Origin: an uncultured Sphingomonadaceae bacterium
Lineage (GTDB): Bacteria; Pseudomonadota; Alphaproteobacteria; Sphingomonadales; Sphingomonadaceae
Assembly (NCBI GenBank): GCA_947258815.1
Contig: CAMYJW010000014.1
Coordinates: 62,001 to 126,000 of the forward strand
Direction of reading: 5' to 3'
Length of the DNA: 64,000 nucleotides
In this document: positions 52,829-62,392 of the stretch, in pieces
Position numbering within the stretch: the stretch's first letter is position 1
Layout of the letters: each line of letters begins with the position of its first letter
Notes under the pieces: generated by a model
The model's input: the letters and a program-made list of their open reading frames with translations, nothing else
Databases searched by the model: none
What the model was told of the DNA's origin: nothing
Program-made: the position numbers and the translations under genes

Positions 52829-54103
52829 ATGAGTCAGAAGCTGGAAACACGCACGGTCCATGCCGGAACCGCGCCTGATCCTGTCAGCAAGGCGCGGATC
52901 ACGCCGATCAGCCAGACAGCTTCGTTCGTGTTCGACGATATGGATCACGCTTCGCGGCTGTTTAACCTTGAGGAATTCGGCAACATCTATTCGCGCATCG
53001 GCAATCCCACCAATGCCGTGCTTGAAGCGAAAGTCGCCGATCTTGAAGGCGGCGTCATGGGGCTTGGCGTCGGCTCGGGCCACGCCGCGCAACTGGTGGT
53101 GTTTCACACGCTGATGGAGCCGGGCTGCGAAATCGTTGCCGCGAACAAGCTGTATGGCGGATCGCTCAATCAGCTGAGCGAAGCGTTTCGCAAGATGAGC
53201 TGGACAACCCGGTTCGTCGATGCCGATGATCCGGCCAATGTTGCCGCAGCCATTACTGACAAGACGCGCGCTGTGTTTATCGAAAGCCTTGCCAATCCGG
53301 GCGGCGTGGTTCTGGATATCGCCGCGATTGCCAAAGTCGCGCATGATGCGGGCCTGCCGCTTATCGTCGATAACACGATGGCAACGCCCGCGCTGTGTCG
53401 CCCGATCGAACATGGTGCGGACATTGTCGTTCATTCCACCACCAAGTTTCTTAATGGCCACGGCAATTCCATTGGCGGTGTGATCGTCGATTCAGGCAAC
53501 ACCGACTGGGTCAGGACCGGCAAATACCCGACGCTGACCGAGCCCAATCCATCGTATCACGGCATGGTGTTTGCCGAAGCGCTGGGCGAACTGGGCTTTA
53601 TCGTTGCCTGCCGCGCGCTGGGTCTGCGCGATCTTGGTCCGGCGCTTGCGCCGATGAATGCGTTTCTGACACTCACCGGAATGGAAACGCTGGCGCTGCG
53701 GATGGAGCGGCATTGCGATAATGCACTGGCGCTTGCCAAATGGCTGAAATCCCATCCGAAAGTGTCATGGGTTTCCTATGCCGGGATGGCGGATGATCCC
53801 TATCACGGGCTTTGTCAGACGTATCTGGGCGGCAAAGGCGGCGGGGTTTTCACGTTTGGCCTCAAAGGCGGCTATGATGCGGGTGCAAAGCTTGTCTCAT
53901 CGGTTGAGCTGTTCAGCTTTCTGGCCAATATCGGTGACACACGCTCGCTGATTATTCATCCCGCCTCGTCGACCCACCGCCAGCTTGACGATGAAGCGCG
54001 CGCGGCGGCTGGTGCGGGGCCGGATGTGGTCCGGGTGTCGGTTGGCATTGAACACATTGACGACATCATCGCCGATTTGGCGCAAGCGCTGGACAAGGTC
54101 TGA
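52829..54103 (+). CDS. metY: O-acetylhomoserine sulfhydrylase-type PLP enzyme
   Basis: A 424-residue Cys/Met-metabolism PLP enzyme. The PLP lysine is in [12 protein letters not shown], with [12 protein letters not shown] and [11 protein letters not shown]. Length and the LYGGS loop (Gly where methionine gamma-lyase has its key Cys) favour O-acetylhomoserine aminocarboxypropyltransferase, making homocysteine from O-acetylhomoserine and sulfide. Downstream of the mutase by 49 bases and two bases before bioB. Its link to propionate may be indirect, via methionine/2-oxobutyrate metabolism (inference). Confidence 0.85.
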   Translation: MSQKLETRTVHAGTAPDPVSKARITPISQTASFVFDDMDHASRLFNLEEFGNIYSRIGNPTNAVLEAKVADLEGGVMGLGVGSGHAAQLVVFHTLMEPGCEIVAANKLYGGSLNQLSEAFRKMSWTTRFVDADDPANVAAAITDKTRAVFIESLANPGGVVLDIAAIAKVAHDAGLPLIVDNTMATPALCRPIEHGADIVVHSTTKFLNGHGNSIGGVIVDSGNTDWVRTGKYPTLTEPNPSYHGMVFAEALGELGFIVACRALGLRDLGPALAPMNAFLTLTGMETLALRMERHCDNALALAKWLKSHPKVSWVSYAGMADDPYHGLCQTYLGGKGGGVFTFGLKGGYDAGAKLVSSVELFSFLANIGDTRSLIIHPASSTHRQLDDEARAAAGAGPDVVRVSVGIEHIDDIIADLAQALDKV

Positions 54104-54105
54104 AA

Positions 54106-55128
54106 ATGACAGAAATTCGAACGGACATTCGTACCGACTGGACCCGCGAGGAAATCGCGGAACTGTTCGATCTGCCATTCCCTGAGCTGCTGTTTCGCGC
54201 GGCACAAGTGCACCGTAGCCATCACACGGCAGGTGAAGTGCAGCTGTGCACGTTGCTTTCGATCAAGACCGGCGGGTGCCCGGAAGACTGCGGTTATTGT
54301 TCACAATCGGTGCATGCCGACAGCGGCGTTGAAGCAACAAAGCTGATGGATGTGCGCCAGGTTTTGCAATCTGCGGCGCAGGCAAAAGATGCCGGATCGC
54401 AGCGGTTTTGCATGGGCGCGGCATGGCGCAACCCCAAGGATCGCGACATGCCCAAGATCGTTGAGATCGTGAACGGCGTGCGCGCGATGGGCATGGAAAC
54501 CTGCATGACGCTGGGCATGCTGACGCCCGAGCAGGCGACGATGCTGAGCGAAGCGGGCCTCGATTATTACAACCACAATATCGACAGCAGCCCGGAATAT
54601 TATGAACGCGCGATTTCCACGCGCACCATGGATGAACGGCTGGAAACGCTGGATCACGTGCGCGATGCCGGAATCAATGTGTGCTCTGGCGGGATTGTCG
54701 GCATGGGCGAAACGCGTGAGGACCGGGTGGGCTTCATTCAGACACTGGCAACGCTTGAGCGTCATCCCGAGTCGGTTCCGGTCAATGCGCTGGTCCCTGT
54801 CAAAGGCACTGTGCTGGGCGATATGCTGGCCGATACGCCGATGGCCAAGATCGACGATATCGAATTTGTCCGCACCATCGCCGTCGCGCGGATCACGATG
54901 CCGATGAGCATGGTGCGCCTGTCCGCCGGACGCGAAAGCATGAGCGAGGCAACACAGGCACTGTGTTTCATGGCGGGCGCCAACTCGATCTTCACCGGCG
55001 ACAAGCTGCTGACCGCCGATAACGCGGGCGATGATGCCGATGCCGCACTGTTTGCCAAACTGGGGCTGACCGCGCTCAAAGGCGAAGAGCCGATGCGCGC
55101 CTGCGCCGTGCAAGAGGCGGCTGAGTGA
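54106..55128 (+). CDS. bioB: Biotin synthase
   Basis: Radical SAM enzyme inserting sulfur into dethiobiotin. The 340 residues include the radical SAM cluster motif [43 protein letters not shown] and [13 protein letters not shown]. It lies directly before an LprI-like gene (GTGA overlap) and pccA, the biotin-dependent subunit, so cofactor and apo-enzyme are co-expressed. No other bio gene is in the window. Confidence 0.97.
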   Translation: MTEIRTDIRTDWTREEIAELFDLPFPELLFRAAQVHRSHHTAGEVQLCTLLSIKTGGCPEDCGYCSQSVHADSGVEATKLMDVRQVLQSAAQAKDAGSQRFCMGAAWRNPKDRDMPKIVEIVNGVRAMGMETCMTLGMLTPEQATMLSEAGLDYYNHNIDSSPEYYERAISTRTMDERLETLDHVRDAGINVCSGGIVGMGETREDRVGFIQTLATLERHPESVPVNALVPVKGTVLGDMLADTPMAKIDDIEFVRTIAVARITMPMSMVRLSAGRESMSEATQALCFMAGANSIFTGDKLLTADNAGDDADAALFAKLGLTALKGEEPMRACAVQEAAE

Positions 55129-55514
55129 TCGCGCTTGCCATCCTGCTTTCCGGGGCCGCGTCTGCGGATCCTGACTGGAACTGTGCGGATCCGGGGCCGC
55201 AGCAGGAAATGAATTATTGCGCCGCGCAGGAATACCGCAAAGCGGACGTTGCGCTGAATGCCCAGTGGAAACGCACCGCTGCCCACATGAAACAGCGCGA
55301 CGCTGGCCAGGATTCGGGCGATGAAAATCCGCCTGAACATTTTGCCTCGCTGCTGGCTGCGCAGCGCGCTTGGATCACATATCGCGATGCCCACTGCCAG
55401 ACGGCCGGGCATCTGTTTTACGGTGGCACGATGGAGCCGCTGATCGTCAGCACCTGCAAGACCGGGCTGACACAAGAACGTACACATCAATTGAAACTTC
55501 TGATCGAACCATAG
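55125..55514 (+). CDS. LprI/DUF1311-like secreted protein
   Basis: A 129-residue protein with an N-terminal hydrophobic signal ([12 protein letters not shown]) and a lysozyme-inhibitor LprI-like (DUF1311) domain. Family pattern: [16 protein letters not shown], then [16 protein letters not shown], then a late Cys in [12 protein letters not shown]. LprI members bind lysozyme or act in the envelope; activity here is unproven. It starts with GTG inside the bioB stop and ends seven bases before pccA, an odd place for an exported protein. Confidence 0.83.
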   Translation: MIALAILLSGAASADPDWNCADPGPQQEMNYCAAQEYRKADVALNAQWKRTAAHMKQRDAGQDSGDENPPEHFASLLAAQRAWITYRDAHCQTAGHLFYGGTMEPLIVSTCKTGLTQERTHQLKLLIEP

Positions 55515-55521
55515 GACCTGC

Positions 55522-57549
55522 ATGTTCAAGAAAATCCTGATTGCAAACCGGGGCGAAATTGCCTGTCGCGTTATCAAGACGGCTCGCCGGATGGGCATTG
55601 CCACCGTTGCCGTCTATTCCGATGCCGATGCGCGTGCGCCGTTCGTGCAGATGGCGGACGAGGCTGTGCACATCGGCCCGCCGCCTGCCGCTGAAAGCTA
55701 TCTGATCGCGGAAAAGATCATCGAGGCGGCCAAGCAGACCGGAGCCGAAGCGGTTCACCCCGGCTACGGTTTTCTGTCAGAGCGCACGTCCTTTGCCGAA
55801 GCGCTGGCCGACGCGGGAATCGCGTTTGTCGGCCCGCCGGTGAATGCAATCGCGGCGATGGGCGACAAGATCGAGTCCAAGAAGCTGGCCATGGAAGCCG
55901 GCGTCAATGTCGTTCCGGGTTTTGTCGGAGAGATTGAAGACACCGATCATGCGGTGAAGATTTCCAACGAAATCGGCTATCCGGTGATGATGAAGGCGTC
56001 TGCGGGCGGCGGCGGCAAGGGCATGCGCCTTGCCTATAGCGAAAAGGACGTGCGCGAAGGATTTGAAGCGACCAAGCGTGAAGGGCTGAACTCGTTTGGC
56101 GATGATCGCGTGTTCATCGAGAAATTCATCGAAAATCCGCGCCACATCGAAATCCAGATTCTGGGCGATAAACACGGCAATATTGTCTATCTCAACGAGC
56201 GCGAATGCTCGATCCAGCGCCGCCACCAGAAAGTGGTTGAAGAAGCGCCATCGCCGTTCGTCACGCCAAAAATGCGTAAAGCGATGGGTGAACAATGCGT
56301 CGCGCTGTCAAAAGCGGTGAATTATCACAGCGCCGGAACGGTCGAACTGATCGTGTCAGGCGCGGATAAGACAGGCGAGAGTTTCTATTTCCTCGAAATG
56401 AACACCCGCCTGCAGGTGGAACATCCCGTCACAGAAGCGATTACGGGCGTCGATCTGGTCGAACAGATGATCCGTGTTGCTGCCGGTGAAAAACTTGAGA
56501 TGACGCAGGACGATGTGAAGATTGACGGCTGGTCGATCGAAAACCGGGTCTATGCCGAAGATCCCTATCGCGGGTTTTTGCCTTCCACCGGGCGGCTTTC
56601 ACGCTATTTGCCGCCTGTCGAAGGCTGGAGCGATAACGATCCCGACGATGTCTATACCGGGCGCGGTGTTGATGGCATCCGCGTTGACGATGGCGTCATG
56701 GATGGCGGCGAAGTCTCAATGTTCTATGATCCGATGATCGCCAAGCTGATCACCTGGGGCGAAACCCGCGACGAAGCGGCTGACAAGCAGATCGCCGCGC
56801 TCGACGCGTTCGAGATTGACGGGCTGGGCCACAACATCGATTTCGTCTCTGCCATCATGCAACACCCGCGTTTCCGCTCGGGCGAGCTGACGACAGGGTT
56901 CATCGCCGAGGAATATCCCGAAGGCTTTGAAGGCGCGCCGCCATCGGCGGACCTGATCCGCAAACTTTCTGCCGTGGCCGGTTTCGTGGCAACGGCGCGG
57001 GCAGACAGGGCGCGCCGCGTCGATGGCCAGCTTGCCGAAACGCTTGACCCGCCATTTGACTGGAGCGTTACGCTGAACGGTGTCTCTCACCGCGTTGCGC
57101 TGGGCGATGAAGTGGTGATGGTCGATGGTGAACCGCTTGAACTGGCGATGGAATATGCACCCGGCGACCGGCTGATCGAAGCCGAAGTCGATGGCGAGAC
57201 ACTGCATGTCAAACTGGCACTGACGCGCACCGGGTTTGAAATGAATGCACGCGGCGCGATCCATGTGCTCGATGTGCTGCCAGCGCGCGTGGCGCATTTT
57301 GCCGATCATATGCTTGAAAAAATTCCGCCCGATCTTTCCAAATATCTCATTTGTCCGATGCCGGGTCTGCTCGTCTCTTTGAATGTGGAAGAAGGCGAGA
57401 AGGTCGAATCCGGTCAGCCGCTTGCCGTGGTTGAGGCGATGAAAATGGAAAATATCCTGCGCGCCGAAAAAGCCGGCGTGGTTGCCAAGATCAACGCTAA
57501 GGCAGGTGACAGTCTGGCGGTCGATGCGATCATTCTGGAAATGGAATAA
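55522..57549 (+). CDS. pccA: Propionyl-CoA carboxylase alpha subunit (biotin carboxylase/BCCP)
   Basis: Carboxylates its own biotin with ATP and bicarbonate. The 675 residues contain the biotin carboxylase N-domain (KILIANRGEIACRVIKTARRMG), ATP-grasp (MKASAGGGGKGMRLA, EMNTRLQVEHPVTE), a BT linker and the C-terminal biotinyl domain with the modified Lys in VVEAMKMENILRAEKAG. Pairs with pccB. A PccA of this length is normal for alphaproteobacteria. A hairpin follows the gene. Confidence 0.97.
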   Translation: MFKKILIANRGEIACRVIKTARRMGIATVAVYSDADARAPFVQMADEAVHIGPPPAAESYLIAEKIIEAAKQTGAEAVHPGYGFLSERTSFAEALADAGIAFVGPPVNAIAAMGDKIESKKLAMEAGVNVVPGFVGEIEDTDHAVKISNEIGYPVMMKASAGGGGKGMRLAYSEKDVREGFEATKREGLNSFGDDRVFIEKFIENPRHIEIQILGDKHGNIVYLNERECSIQRRHQKVVEEAPSPFVTPKMRKAMGEQCVALSKAVNYHSAGTVELIVSGADKTGESFYFLEMNTRLQVEHPVTEAITGVDLVEQMIRVAAGEKLEMTQDDVKIDGWSIENRVYAEDPYRGFLPSTGRLSRYLPPVEGWSDNDPDDVYTGRGVDGIRVDDGVMDGGEVSMFYDPMIAKLITWGETRDEAADKQIAALDAFEIDGLGHNIDFVSAIMQHPRFRSGELTTGFIAEEYPEGFEGAPPSADLIRKLSAVAGFVATARADRARRVDGQLAETLDPPFDWSVTLNGVSHRVALGDEVVMVDGEPLELAMEYAPGDRLIEAEVDGETLHVKLALTRTGFEMNARGAIHVLDVLPARVAHFADHMLEKIPPDLSKYLICPMPGLLVSLNVEEGEKVESGQPLAVVEAMKMENILRAEKAGVVAKINAKAGDSLAVDAIILEME

Positions 57550-57564
57550 CCGGAATAGTTTGCT

Positions 57565-57590
57565 GTCCCGCTGCCAGTTGGTGGCGGGAC
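57565..57590. terminator. GC stem-loop between convergent pccA and aroB
   Basis: GTCCCGC (57565-57571) and GCGGGAC (57584-57590) form a perfect seven-pair stem with a 12-base loop, in the 70-base gap between convergent genes. No U-tract follows on either strand, so termination may be factor-assisted or weak. Confidence 0.5.
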
Positions 57591-57619
57591 GCTGTTCCTC
57601 CGGCATCCCAGAGGCTATT

Positions 57620-58726
57620 TCAGCGGGCCAGTTCCTGATCGAGAAACGCGGCCACATCATCAAGTGAAACGTCGCGGTCCAGATAGGCTGCGCCGATGCC
57701 TTTCATCAGCACGAAGGGCAGGGTGCCTGCATCCATTTTCTTGTCGTGCAGCATGTGGCCGACAAGCGCCTTGCCGCTGCATGACAGGTTCAGTTCGGCA
57801 AGCCCGGAGCGCATTCCGACATCGGAAAAATGGGTGGCGATGTGATCGGCGCTGGCCATCGGCATCAGGCCTTTTCGGGCGGAATAACGCGCGGCCAGCA
57901 CCATTCCGATCGCCACAGCTTCGCCATGGAGCAAGTCTGCGCTATATCCGGTCTCGGCTTCGAGCGCGTGGCCGAATGTGTGTCCCAGATTAAGCAAAGC
58001 GCGGGTTCCGGTGGTTTCACGTTCGTCTTCGGCGACGATCCGCGCCTTGGCCGCAACGCTTTGGCTTACTGCATATTCGCGTTTGCCTGCGTCTCCGGCG
58101 ATCACGTTCTGGCCGTTCTCGTCGCACCACGCGAAGAATCCGGCATCGCCGATCAGCCCATATTTCACCACTTCGGCATACCCGGCCAGCAATTCGCGGC
58201 GGGGCAGCGTATCGAGCGCGGCCAGATCGGCAAGCACCAGCGAGGGCTGGTGAAACGCGCCGACAAGGTTCTTGCCCGCAGGCGTGTTGATCGCCGTTTT
58301 GCCGCCGACGCTGGAATCGACTTGCGCCAGAAGCGTGGTGGGAAGCTGGATGAAATGACACCCGCGCTTGACGATTGCGGCTGCAAAACCGGTAAGATCC
58401 CCGATCACGCCGCCGCCCAGCGCCAGGATATGATCGCCGCGTTCAACTTCGCGGGCAAGCAGCCAGTCCACCGTTTTTGACAGCTCTTCCCAGCTTTTGG
58501 TCTGTTCGCCCGGAGGCAGGATGCGCCATTGCGGCTCATGCCCGTTGGTGCGCAAAACCGCTTCGATGGTTTCGCCCCATGCCGCGTGGACATTGCTGTC
58601 AGTGATGATCGGCACTTCGCGTTTGCGCAGCATGCCGCGACATTCACGCACCAGTTCGGCAAGCAGACCGGTGCCGACGCGCACTTCATAAGGGCGGCCT
58701 GCAACGTCAACAGGAATTACAGCCAT
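57620..58726 (-). CDS. aroB: 3-dehydroquinate synthase
   Basis: Second enzyme of the shikimate pathway (DAHP to 3-dehydroquinate, NAD and zinc dependent). The 368 residues show ALGGGVIGDLTGFAAA, PTTLLAQVDSSVGGKTAIN, GYAEVVKYGLI and the zinc ligands in NLGHTFGHALE and LLHGEAVAIG. The ATG overlaps the aroK end by 10 bases; aroK-aroB is a widely conserved pair. Confidence 0.97.
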   Translation of the reverse strand: MAVIPVDVAGRPYEVRVGTGLLAELVRECRGMLRKREVPIITDSNVHAAWGETIEAVLRTNGHEPQWRILPPGEQTKSWEELSKTVDWLLAREVERGDHILALGGGVIGDLTGFAAAIVKRGCHFIQLPTTLLAQVDSSVGGKTAINTPAGKNLVGAFHQPSLVLADLAALDTLPRRELLAGYAEVVKYGLIGDAGFFAWCDENGQNVIAGDAGKREYAVSQSVAAKARIVAEDERETTGTRALLNLGHTFGHALEAETGYSADLLHGEAVAIGMVLAARYSARKGLMPMASADHIATHFSDVGMRSGLAELNLSCSGKALVGHMLHDKKMDAGTLPFVLMKGIGAAYLDRDVSLDDVAAFLDQELAR

Positions 58727-59292
58727 TTTTCGATGCCTTTCACAACCTTGGACACGACTTTGTCGTGCGGGCCTTCTCCGCTGATCACGTGAACGGGTGC
58801 CTGCGAATAGGCATCTTTTCGCGAATCGCGCAGCCGCTTGAGAATGGCGCGCGGATCACCTTGTTTGAGCAGCGGGCGATTGTCCTTGCGGGCCGTGCGT
58901 TCAACCAGCGTATCGATATCGGCATCAAGCCAGACGGCAATCGCCTTGTCCAGAATCAGTGATCGCGTCTGTTCGTCGCAAAATGCGCCGCCGCCCGTTG
59001 CGATCACTTTCCCGCCGCCGTCTTGCTCAAGCAGGCGCGCGATCACCCTGCGTTCTCCATCGCGAAAATAGTCTTCGCCAAACTGTTCGAATATTTCCGG
59101 AATTGCCATCCGCGCGGATTTCTCAATTTCGTCATCGGCATCCACGAACGAGAATCCGAGTGCGGCGGCCAGCCTTTTGCCAACACTCGATTTGCCGACT
59201 CCCATCATACCGACGAGCACAATCGGCCGGTCGATCCGCGCTGCCACCGCGGCAAGCGGTGGATCGGCGTGTTGAGTTTTTCCAACGTCCAT
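58717..59292 (-). CDS. aroK: Shikimate kinase
   Basis: Phosphorylates shikimate with ATP. About 191 residues; Walker A in VLVGMMGVGKSSVGKRLA, shikimate-binding Asp in DADDEIEK, GGGAF loop and the lid RPLLKQGDPR. ATG 59292 is used; the track's start adds 26 residues that overlap the divergent small gene. Leads the aroK-aroB operon. Confidence 0.95.
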   Translation of the reverse strand: MDVGKTQHADPPLAAVAARIDRPIVLVGMMGVGKSSVGKRLAAALGFSFVDADDEIEKSARMAIPEIFEQFGEDYFRDGERRVIARLLEQDGGGKVIATGGGAFCDEQTRSLILDKAIAVWLDADIDTLVERTARKDNRPLLKQGDPRAILKRLRDSRKDAYSQAPVHVISGEGPHDKVVSKVVKGIEKWL

Positions 59293-59344
59293 TGCAGCAC
59301 AGGCTATAGATGGGCTAACCGGCCATGCAAGTATCGGCGAAGGG

Positions 59345-59497
59345 ATGAGAGTGATAACTGACATGCGCATGAGCAGGGTATTGGCAATCCTTGGCGTGGT
59401 TTGCGTGCTGGTCGTGGCTTTCGCCTGGCTGGACGGCGGGCGCGAACCCGTGCGCGAAATTGTTCAGCCGATCGCTACGCCGGGGCAAACGCAATGA
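59345..59497 (+). CDS. One-TM small protein of unknown function (not in ORF track)
   Basis: A 50-residue ORF with one hydrophobic helix (SRVLAILGVVCVLVVAFAWL) and a short polar tail ending PGQTQ. ATGs at 59345, 59363 and 59369 are possible; none has a strong ribosome binding site. Its TGA overlaps the next gene's ATG (ATGA), which argues that it is translated. It lies between aroK (divergent) and a large secreted protein. Confidence 0.6.
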   Translation: MRVITDMRMSRVLAILGVVCVLVVAFAWLDGGREPVREIVQPIATPGQTQ

Positions 59498-61350
59498 GGT
59501 TGGCGGCGCTGCTGGGCGGAGCTGCTTTTGCGCTGACTTCGGTGTGGGCACTGGCGCAGGATGCGCCGGAATCGCTTCTGCCGCCCGGTTTTGATGATCC
59601 GGCGCCGGCACCAGCGCCCGCGCCGACACCCACGCCAGCTCCATCGCCCCCGCAGGATTCCGCGGGACCGGTTGCGTCTCCCGTTATTCAGCAGACCCCT
59701 GGAACCGGCGGAGCGCCCCCGGCGGCTTCCGCGCAAGCGCCGGATGAGGCGTTTCTCGCCAAATTGCCCTCGCTTGAAGAGCTTGAGGACATGACCCCGG
59801 AAGAGCTTGAGGAAGCGCTGGGCCTGAAGCCGGAGTTCGATATTCCCGCTGCGGCAAGGCGATCGCTCCGGCAGGTTGGCGTGATCGACCGGCGCGAAGG
59901 GGGTTTTGCCGCCAGATCGCTTGCCGGTCAGAATGCGTCGCTGGTCAAGGCTTTGCTGGCGGGAAATCGCGGAATGCTGGTGTCGCGGTGGGGGCATATC
60001 CTGTTGCGGCGGGTGCTGGCGTCGCGTCTGGATGCACCCGATGGCATGAACCCGGCGGACTTTGCCGCTTTGCGAGCGGCACTGCTGGTGCGCATGGGCG
60101 AAGCCGAAGCGGCGCGCGCGATCGTTCAGGATGTCGATCCGCGCAATTATACTCCAGAGCTGACCGATGCGGCGCTCGACGCCTATATCGCCAGCGCTGA
60201 TTTTACCGGCATTTGTCCGTCGGTGATGACCCGCGGAAGTGAGCGGGAAGACCCGCAGTGGGAAACGGCAAGGTTGATCTGCAGCGCTTTTCGCGGGGAC
60301 GGGAACTATGCGCTTCGCCGCATGGACCGGGCGATCAAGGACAAGACAATGCCCGGCATCGATCTGCGGCTGGCCCAGAAATACGCGGGCGCCGCAGGAA
60401 AGGCGCGTCGGGCAGTGGCGATCGAATGGGACGATGTCAAAGACATGAATCCCTGGCGATATGGCCTGACGATCGCGGTTGGTCTGGAACCGCCTGAGCG
60501 GCTGATGAAATCGGCTGGCAGGCGCTATGCGGCAACGGCGGCTCTCGCGCCGATGCTCGGTCTTGAAAGCCGCGCCAGGGCTGCCGATCGCGCGGCGGGA
60601 ATGGGCGTTCTATCAAGCACGGCGATGATAGACCTCTACAGCCAGATATATGTCACCGAAGGGATGTCTGACGAATGGTCGGGCAGGGCAGACAGCTTGC
60701 GCGATGCCTATACGCTTGCCGATCCTTCGGCGCGGCTTGTGGCAATGCAGGAACTGTGGTCCGAAGCGCCGGGCGCGCTCGAACGATATTCGCGCATGGT
60801 TCTTACCGCATTTGCCGCTGCGCGCATGCCGGTCGATGCGGGGCTGAGAGACAGCGCGCCCGGCCTTGTTGCTTCCATGTTGACAGCAGGGCTCGATCGC
60901 AACGCCATGCGCTGGAACGATGTTGCCGAACAGGGAAGCGAGACATGGGCCTTGCTTGCTCTTGCCGAGCCCAAACCGGCGGCTGTCGTTGATGAGGGGG
61001 CGCTGGATGCGTTCTTTGACGATGATGAAAGCATCGAACTGCGTAAATCCGCGTTTCTGCTGGCGGGACTGGCCGGGCTGGGGCGGCTCTCTCCCGAAAC
61101 GAAAACAGGGTTTGAAGAGCGGCTGGGGATCGATCTTGACGCGCCATCTCATTGGGCGTGGTTGATAAACAGGGCGGCGCAACAGCGTAATCCGGGGCTG
61201 GTGGCGTTGCTCGCCACGCTGGGCATGCAAGGCCCGGACTGGAGCAAAATGACGCCGCGCTACCTTTTCAACATTGTTTCGGCGCTGCGCCGGGCCGGGC
61301 TGGAGGCTGAGGCGCGAATGATTGCGGCAGAAGCCGTCGCGCGGGCCTGA
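59494..61350 (+). CDS. Large secreted helical protein of unknown function
   Basis: A 618-residue protein. A signal peptide (about 1-22, ending ALAQ) is followed by a Pro/Ala-rich linker (about 35-85) and then an almost wholly helical region with repeated Ala/Leu/Arg patterns like an alpha-solenoid (TPR/HEAT-like). Only two cysteines are obvious (GICPSV and LICSAF), close enough for a disulfide. I recognise no named family. ATG 59494 opens the signal peptide; the track start is wrong. Likely periplasmic; followed by xerD. Confidence 0.8.
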   Translation: MRLAALLGGAAFALTSVWALAQDAPESLLPPGFDDPAPAPAPAPTPTPAPSPPQDSAGPVASPVIQQTPGTGGAPPAASAQAPDEAFLAKLPSLEELEDMTPEELEEALGLKPEFDIPAAARRSLRQVGVIDRREGGFAARSLAGQNASLVKALLAGNRGMLVSRWGHILLRRVLASRLDAPDGMNPADFAALRAALLVRMGEAEAARAIVQDVDPRNYTPELTDAALDAYIASADFTGICPSVMTRGSEREDPQWETARLICSAFRGDGNYALRRMDRAIKDKTMPGIDLRLAQKYAGAAGKARRAVAIEWDDVKDMNPWRYGLTIAVGLEPPERLMKSAGRRYAATAALAPMLGLESRARAADRAAGMGVLSSTAMIDLYSQIYVTEGMSDEWSGRADSLRDAYTLADPSARLVAMQELWSEAPGALERYSRMVLTAFAAARMPVDAGLRDSAPGLVASMLTAGLDRNAMRWNDVAEQGSETWALLALAEPKPAAVVDEGALDAFFDDDESIELRKSAFLLAGLAGLGRLSPETKTGFEERLGIDLDAPSHWAWLINRAAQQRNPGLVALLATLGMQGPDWSKMTPRYLFNIVSALRRAGLEAEARMIAAEAVARA

Positions 61351-61392
61351 AAGTTTCGCGATGCAGGCAAACCCCGAACCGGGTGATGAGGG

Positions 61393-62277
61393 GTGAGCGC
61401 CGCCGGTGCGATTGACCGGTTTCTGAACATGCTCGCGGCGGAGCGGGGCGCAGCGGCAAACACGCTTGCCGCTTATCGTCGTGATCTGGAGTCCGCCGAA
61501 CAGGCGATCGGCAGCCTTGAAAACGCCGATGGCGATGCTCTGGCCGGGCTGGGCGGGCACTGGGCAGATCTTGCCGCGTCCAGTCTGGCGCGCAGATGCT
61601 CAGCCTTGCGACAGTTCTATGGTTTTCTGGTCGATGAAGGCGTGCGCGCCGACGATCCATCGCCTGCCCTGCCGCGCCCGCGCAGCCGCAGGCCATTGCC
61701 GCGCCTTCTTTCCCACGAAGAGGTCAAAACTTTTCTCGAACAGGCCGAAAACGAAGCGGCAGGCGGCTCGCCCCGTCCGGTGCGTCTGCTGACATTGCTT
61801 GAATTGCTTTATGGTTCCGGCCTTCGGGCGAGTGAGCTTGTTTCGCTTCCGCTCATGGCCGTCCCGCGTGACGCGCCGTTTCTGACGGTTACCGGCAAGG
61901 GCGGGCAAGAGCGTATGGTGCCGGTAAGCGGGCGGGCGAAAGCCGCGCTTTCCAGCTGGCTGGCGGTGCGCCAAAGCGATTCGCGGTTCCTGTTCCCGTC
62001 GCGCGGAAAAGCAGGCCACTTAACCCGCATCCGCCTGTTTCAGCTTTTGCGCGAGCTGGCCGCAAGGGCCGGAATTGCGCCGGAAAAAGTCTCGCCCCAT
62101 GTGCTTCGTCATGCCTTTGCCACGCATCTGCTTGAAGGCGGCGCCGATCTGCGCGTGCTGCAAAGCCTGCTTGGACACGCGGATATTGCGACGACCCAGA
62201 TTTATACGCACGTTGATAGCGCGCGGCTTGTCGCACTCGTCAATGCGCGCCATCCGCTTGGCGCGGGTGCGCGGTGA
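61393..62277 (+). CDS. xerD: Site-specific tyrosine recombinase XerD
   Basis: Resolves chromosome dimers at dif with XerC and FtsK. The 294 residues have an N-terminal SAM-like domain and the catalytic domain with Arg in LLYGSGLRASELV, KGGQERMVP, HVLRHAFATHLLEGG (His, Arg), LGHADIATTQIYTH (His, Tyr nucleophile). Start is GTG with a GGGG/GATGAGG context. Neighbouring genes are chromosomal housekeeping, so this is the cell's own Xer enzyme and not an integrase. Confidence 0.93.
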   Translation: MSAAGAIDRFLNMLAAERGAAANTLAAYRRDLESAEQAIGSLENADGDALAGLGGHWADLAASSLARRCSALRQFYGFLVDEGVRADDPSPALPRPRSRRPLPRLLSHEEVKTFLEQAENEAAGGSPRPVRLLTLLELLYGSGLRASELVSLPLMAVPRDAPFLTVTGKGGQERMVPVSGRAKAALSSWLAVRQSDSRFLFPSRGKAGHLTRIRLFQLLRELAARAGIAPEKVSPHVLRHAFATHLLEGGADLRVLQSLLGHADIATTQIYTHVDSARLVALVNARHPLGAGAR

Positions 62278-62331
62278 CATCGGGGGCGGACACAGACGAT
62301 GGCGGACGCGCATGCAGCCGGAGCCGGGGCG

Positions 62332-62360
62332 TTGAGTTGCAGCCCTGTCACGGCTAGGTA
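62332..62360 (+). promoter_or_regulatory. Putative promoter of the M48 peptidase gene
   Basis: TTGAGT and TAGGTA separated by 17 bases, 32 bases before the ATG and followed by AGGAG at the right distance. The -10 resembles that of ilvD (TAGGAT). Confidence 0.42.
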
Positions 62361-62392
62361 ACAGTTTGATAACCATCGCAGGAGTTCCCGCT

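Noticed and set aside
52829-54103. Methionine gamma-lyase, which would feed 2-oxobutyrate to the propionate genes.
   Set aside because: The key Cys of the lyase (LYGC) is Gly here (LYGGS), and the length fits O-acetylhomoserine sulfhydrylase.
61393-62277. Tyrosine recombinase as a sign of an integrated element.
   Set aside because: It has XerD length and motifs, with housekeeping neighbours; no att repeats, tRNA or phage genes.
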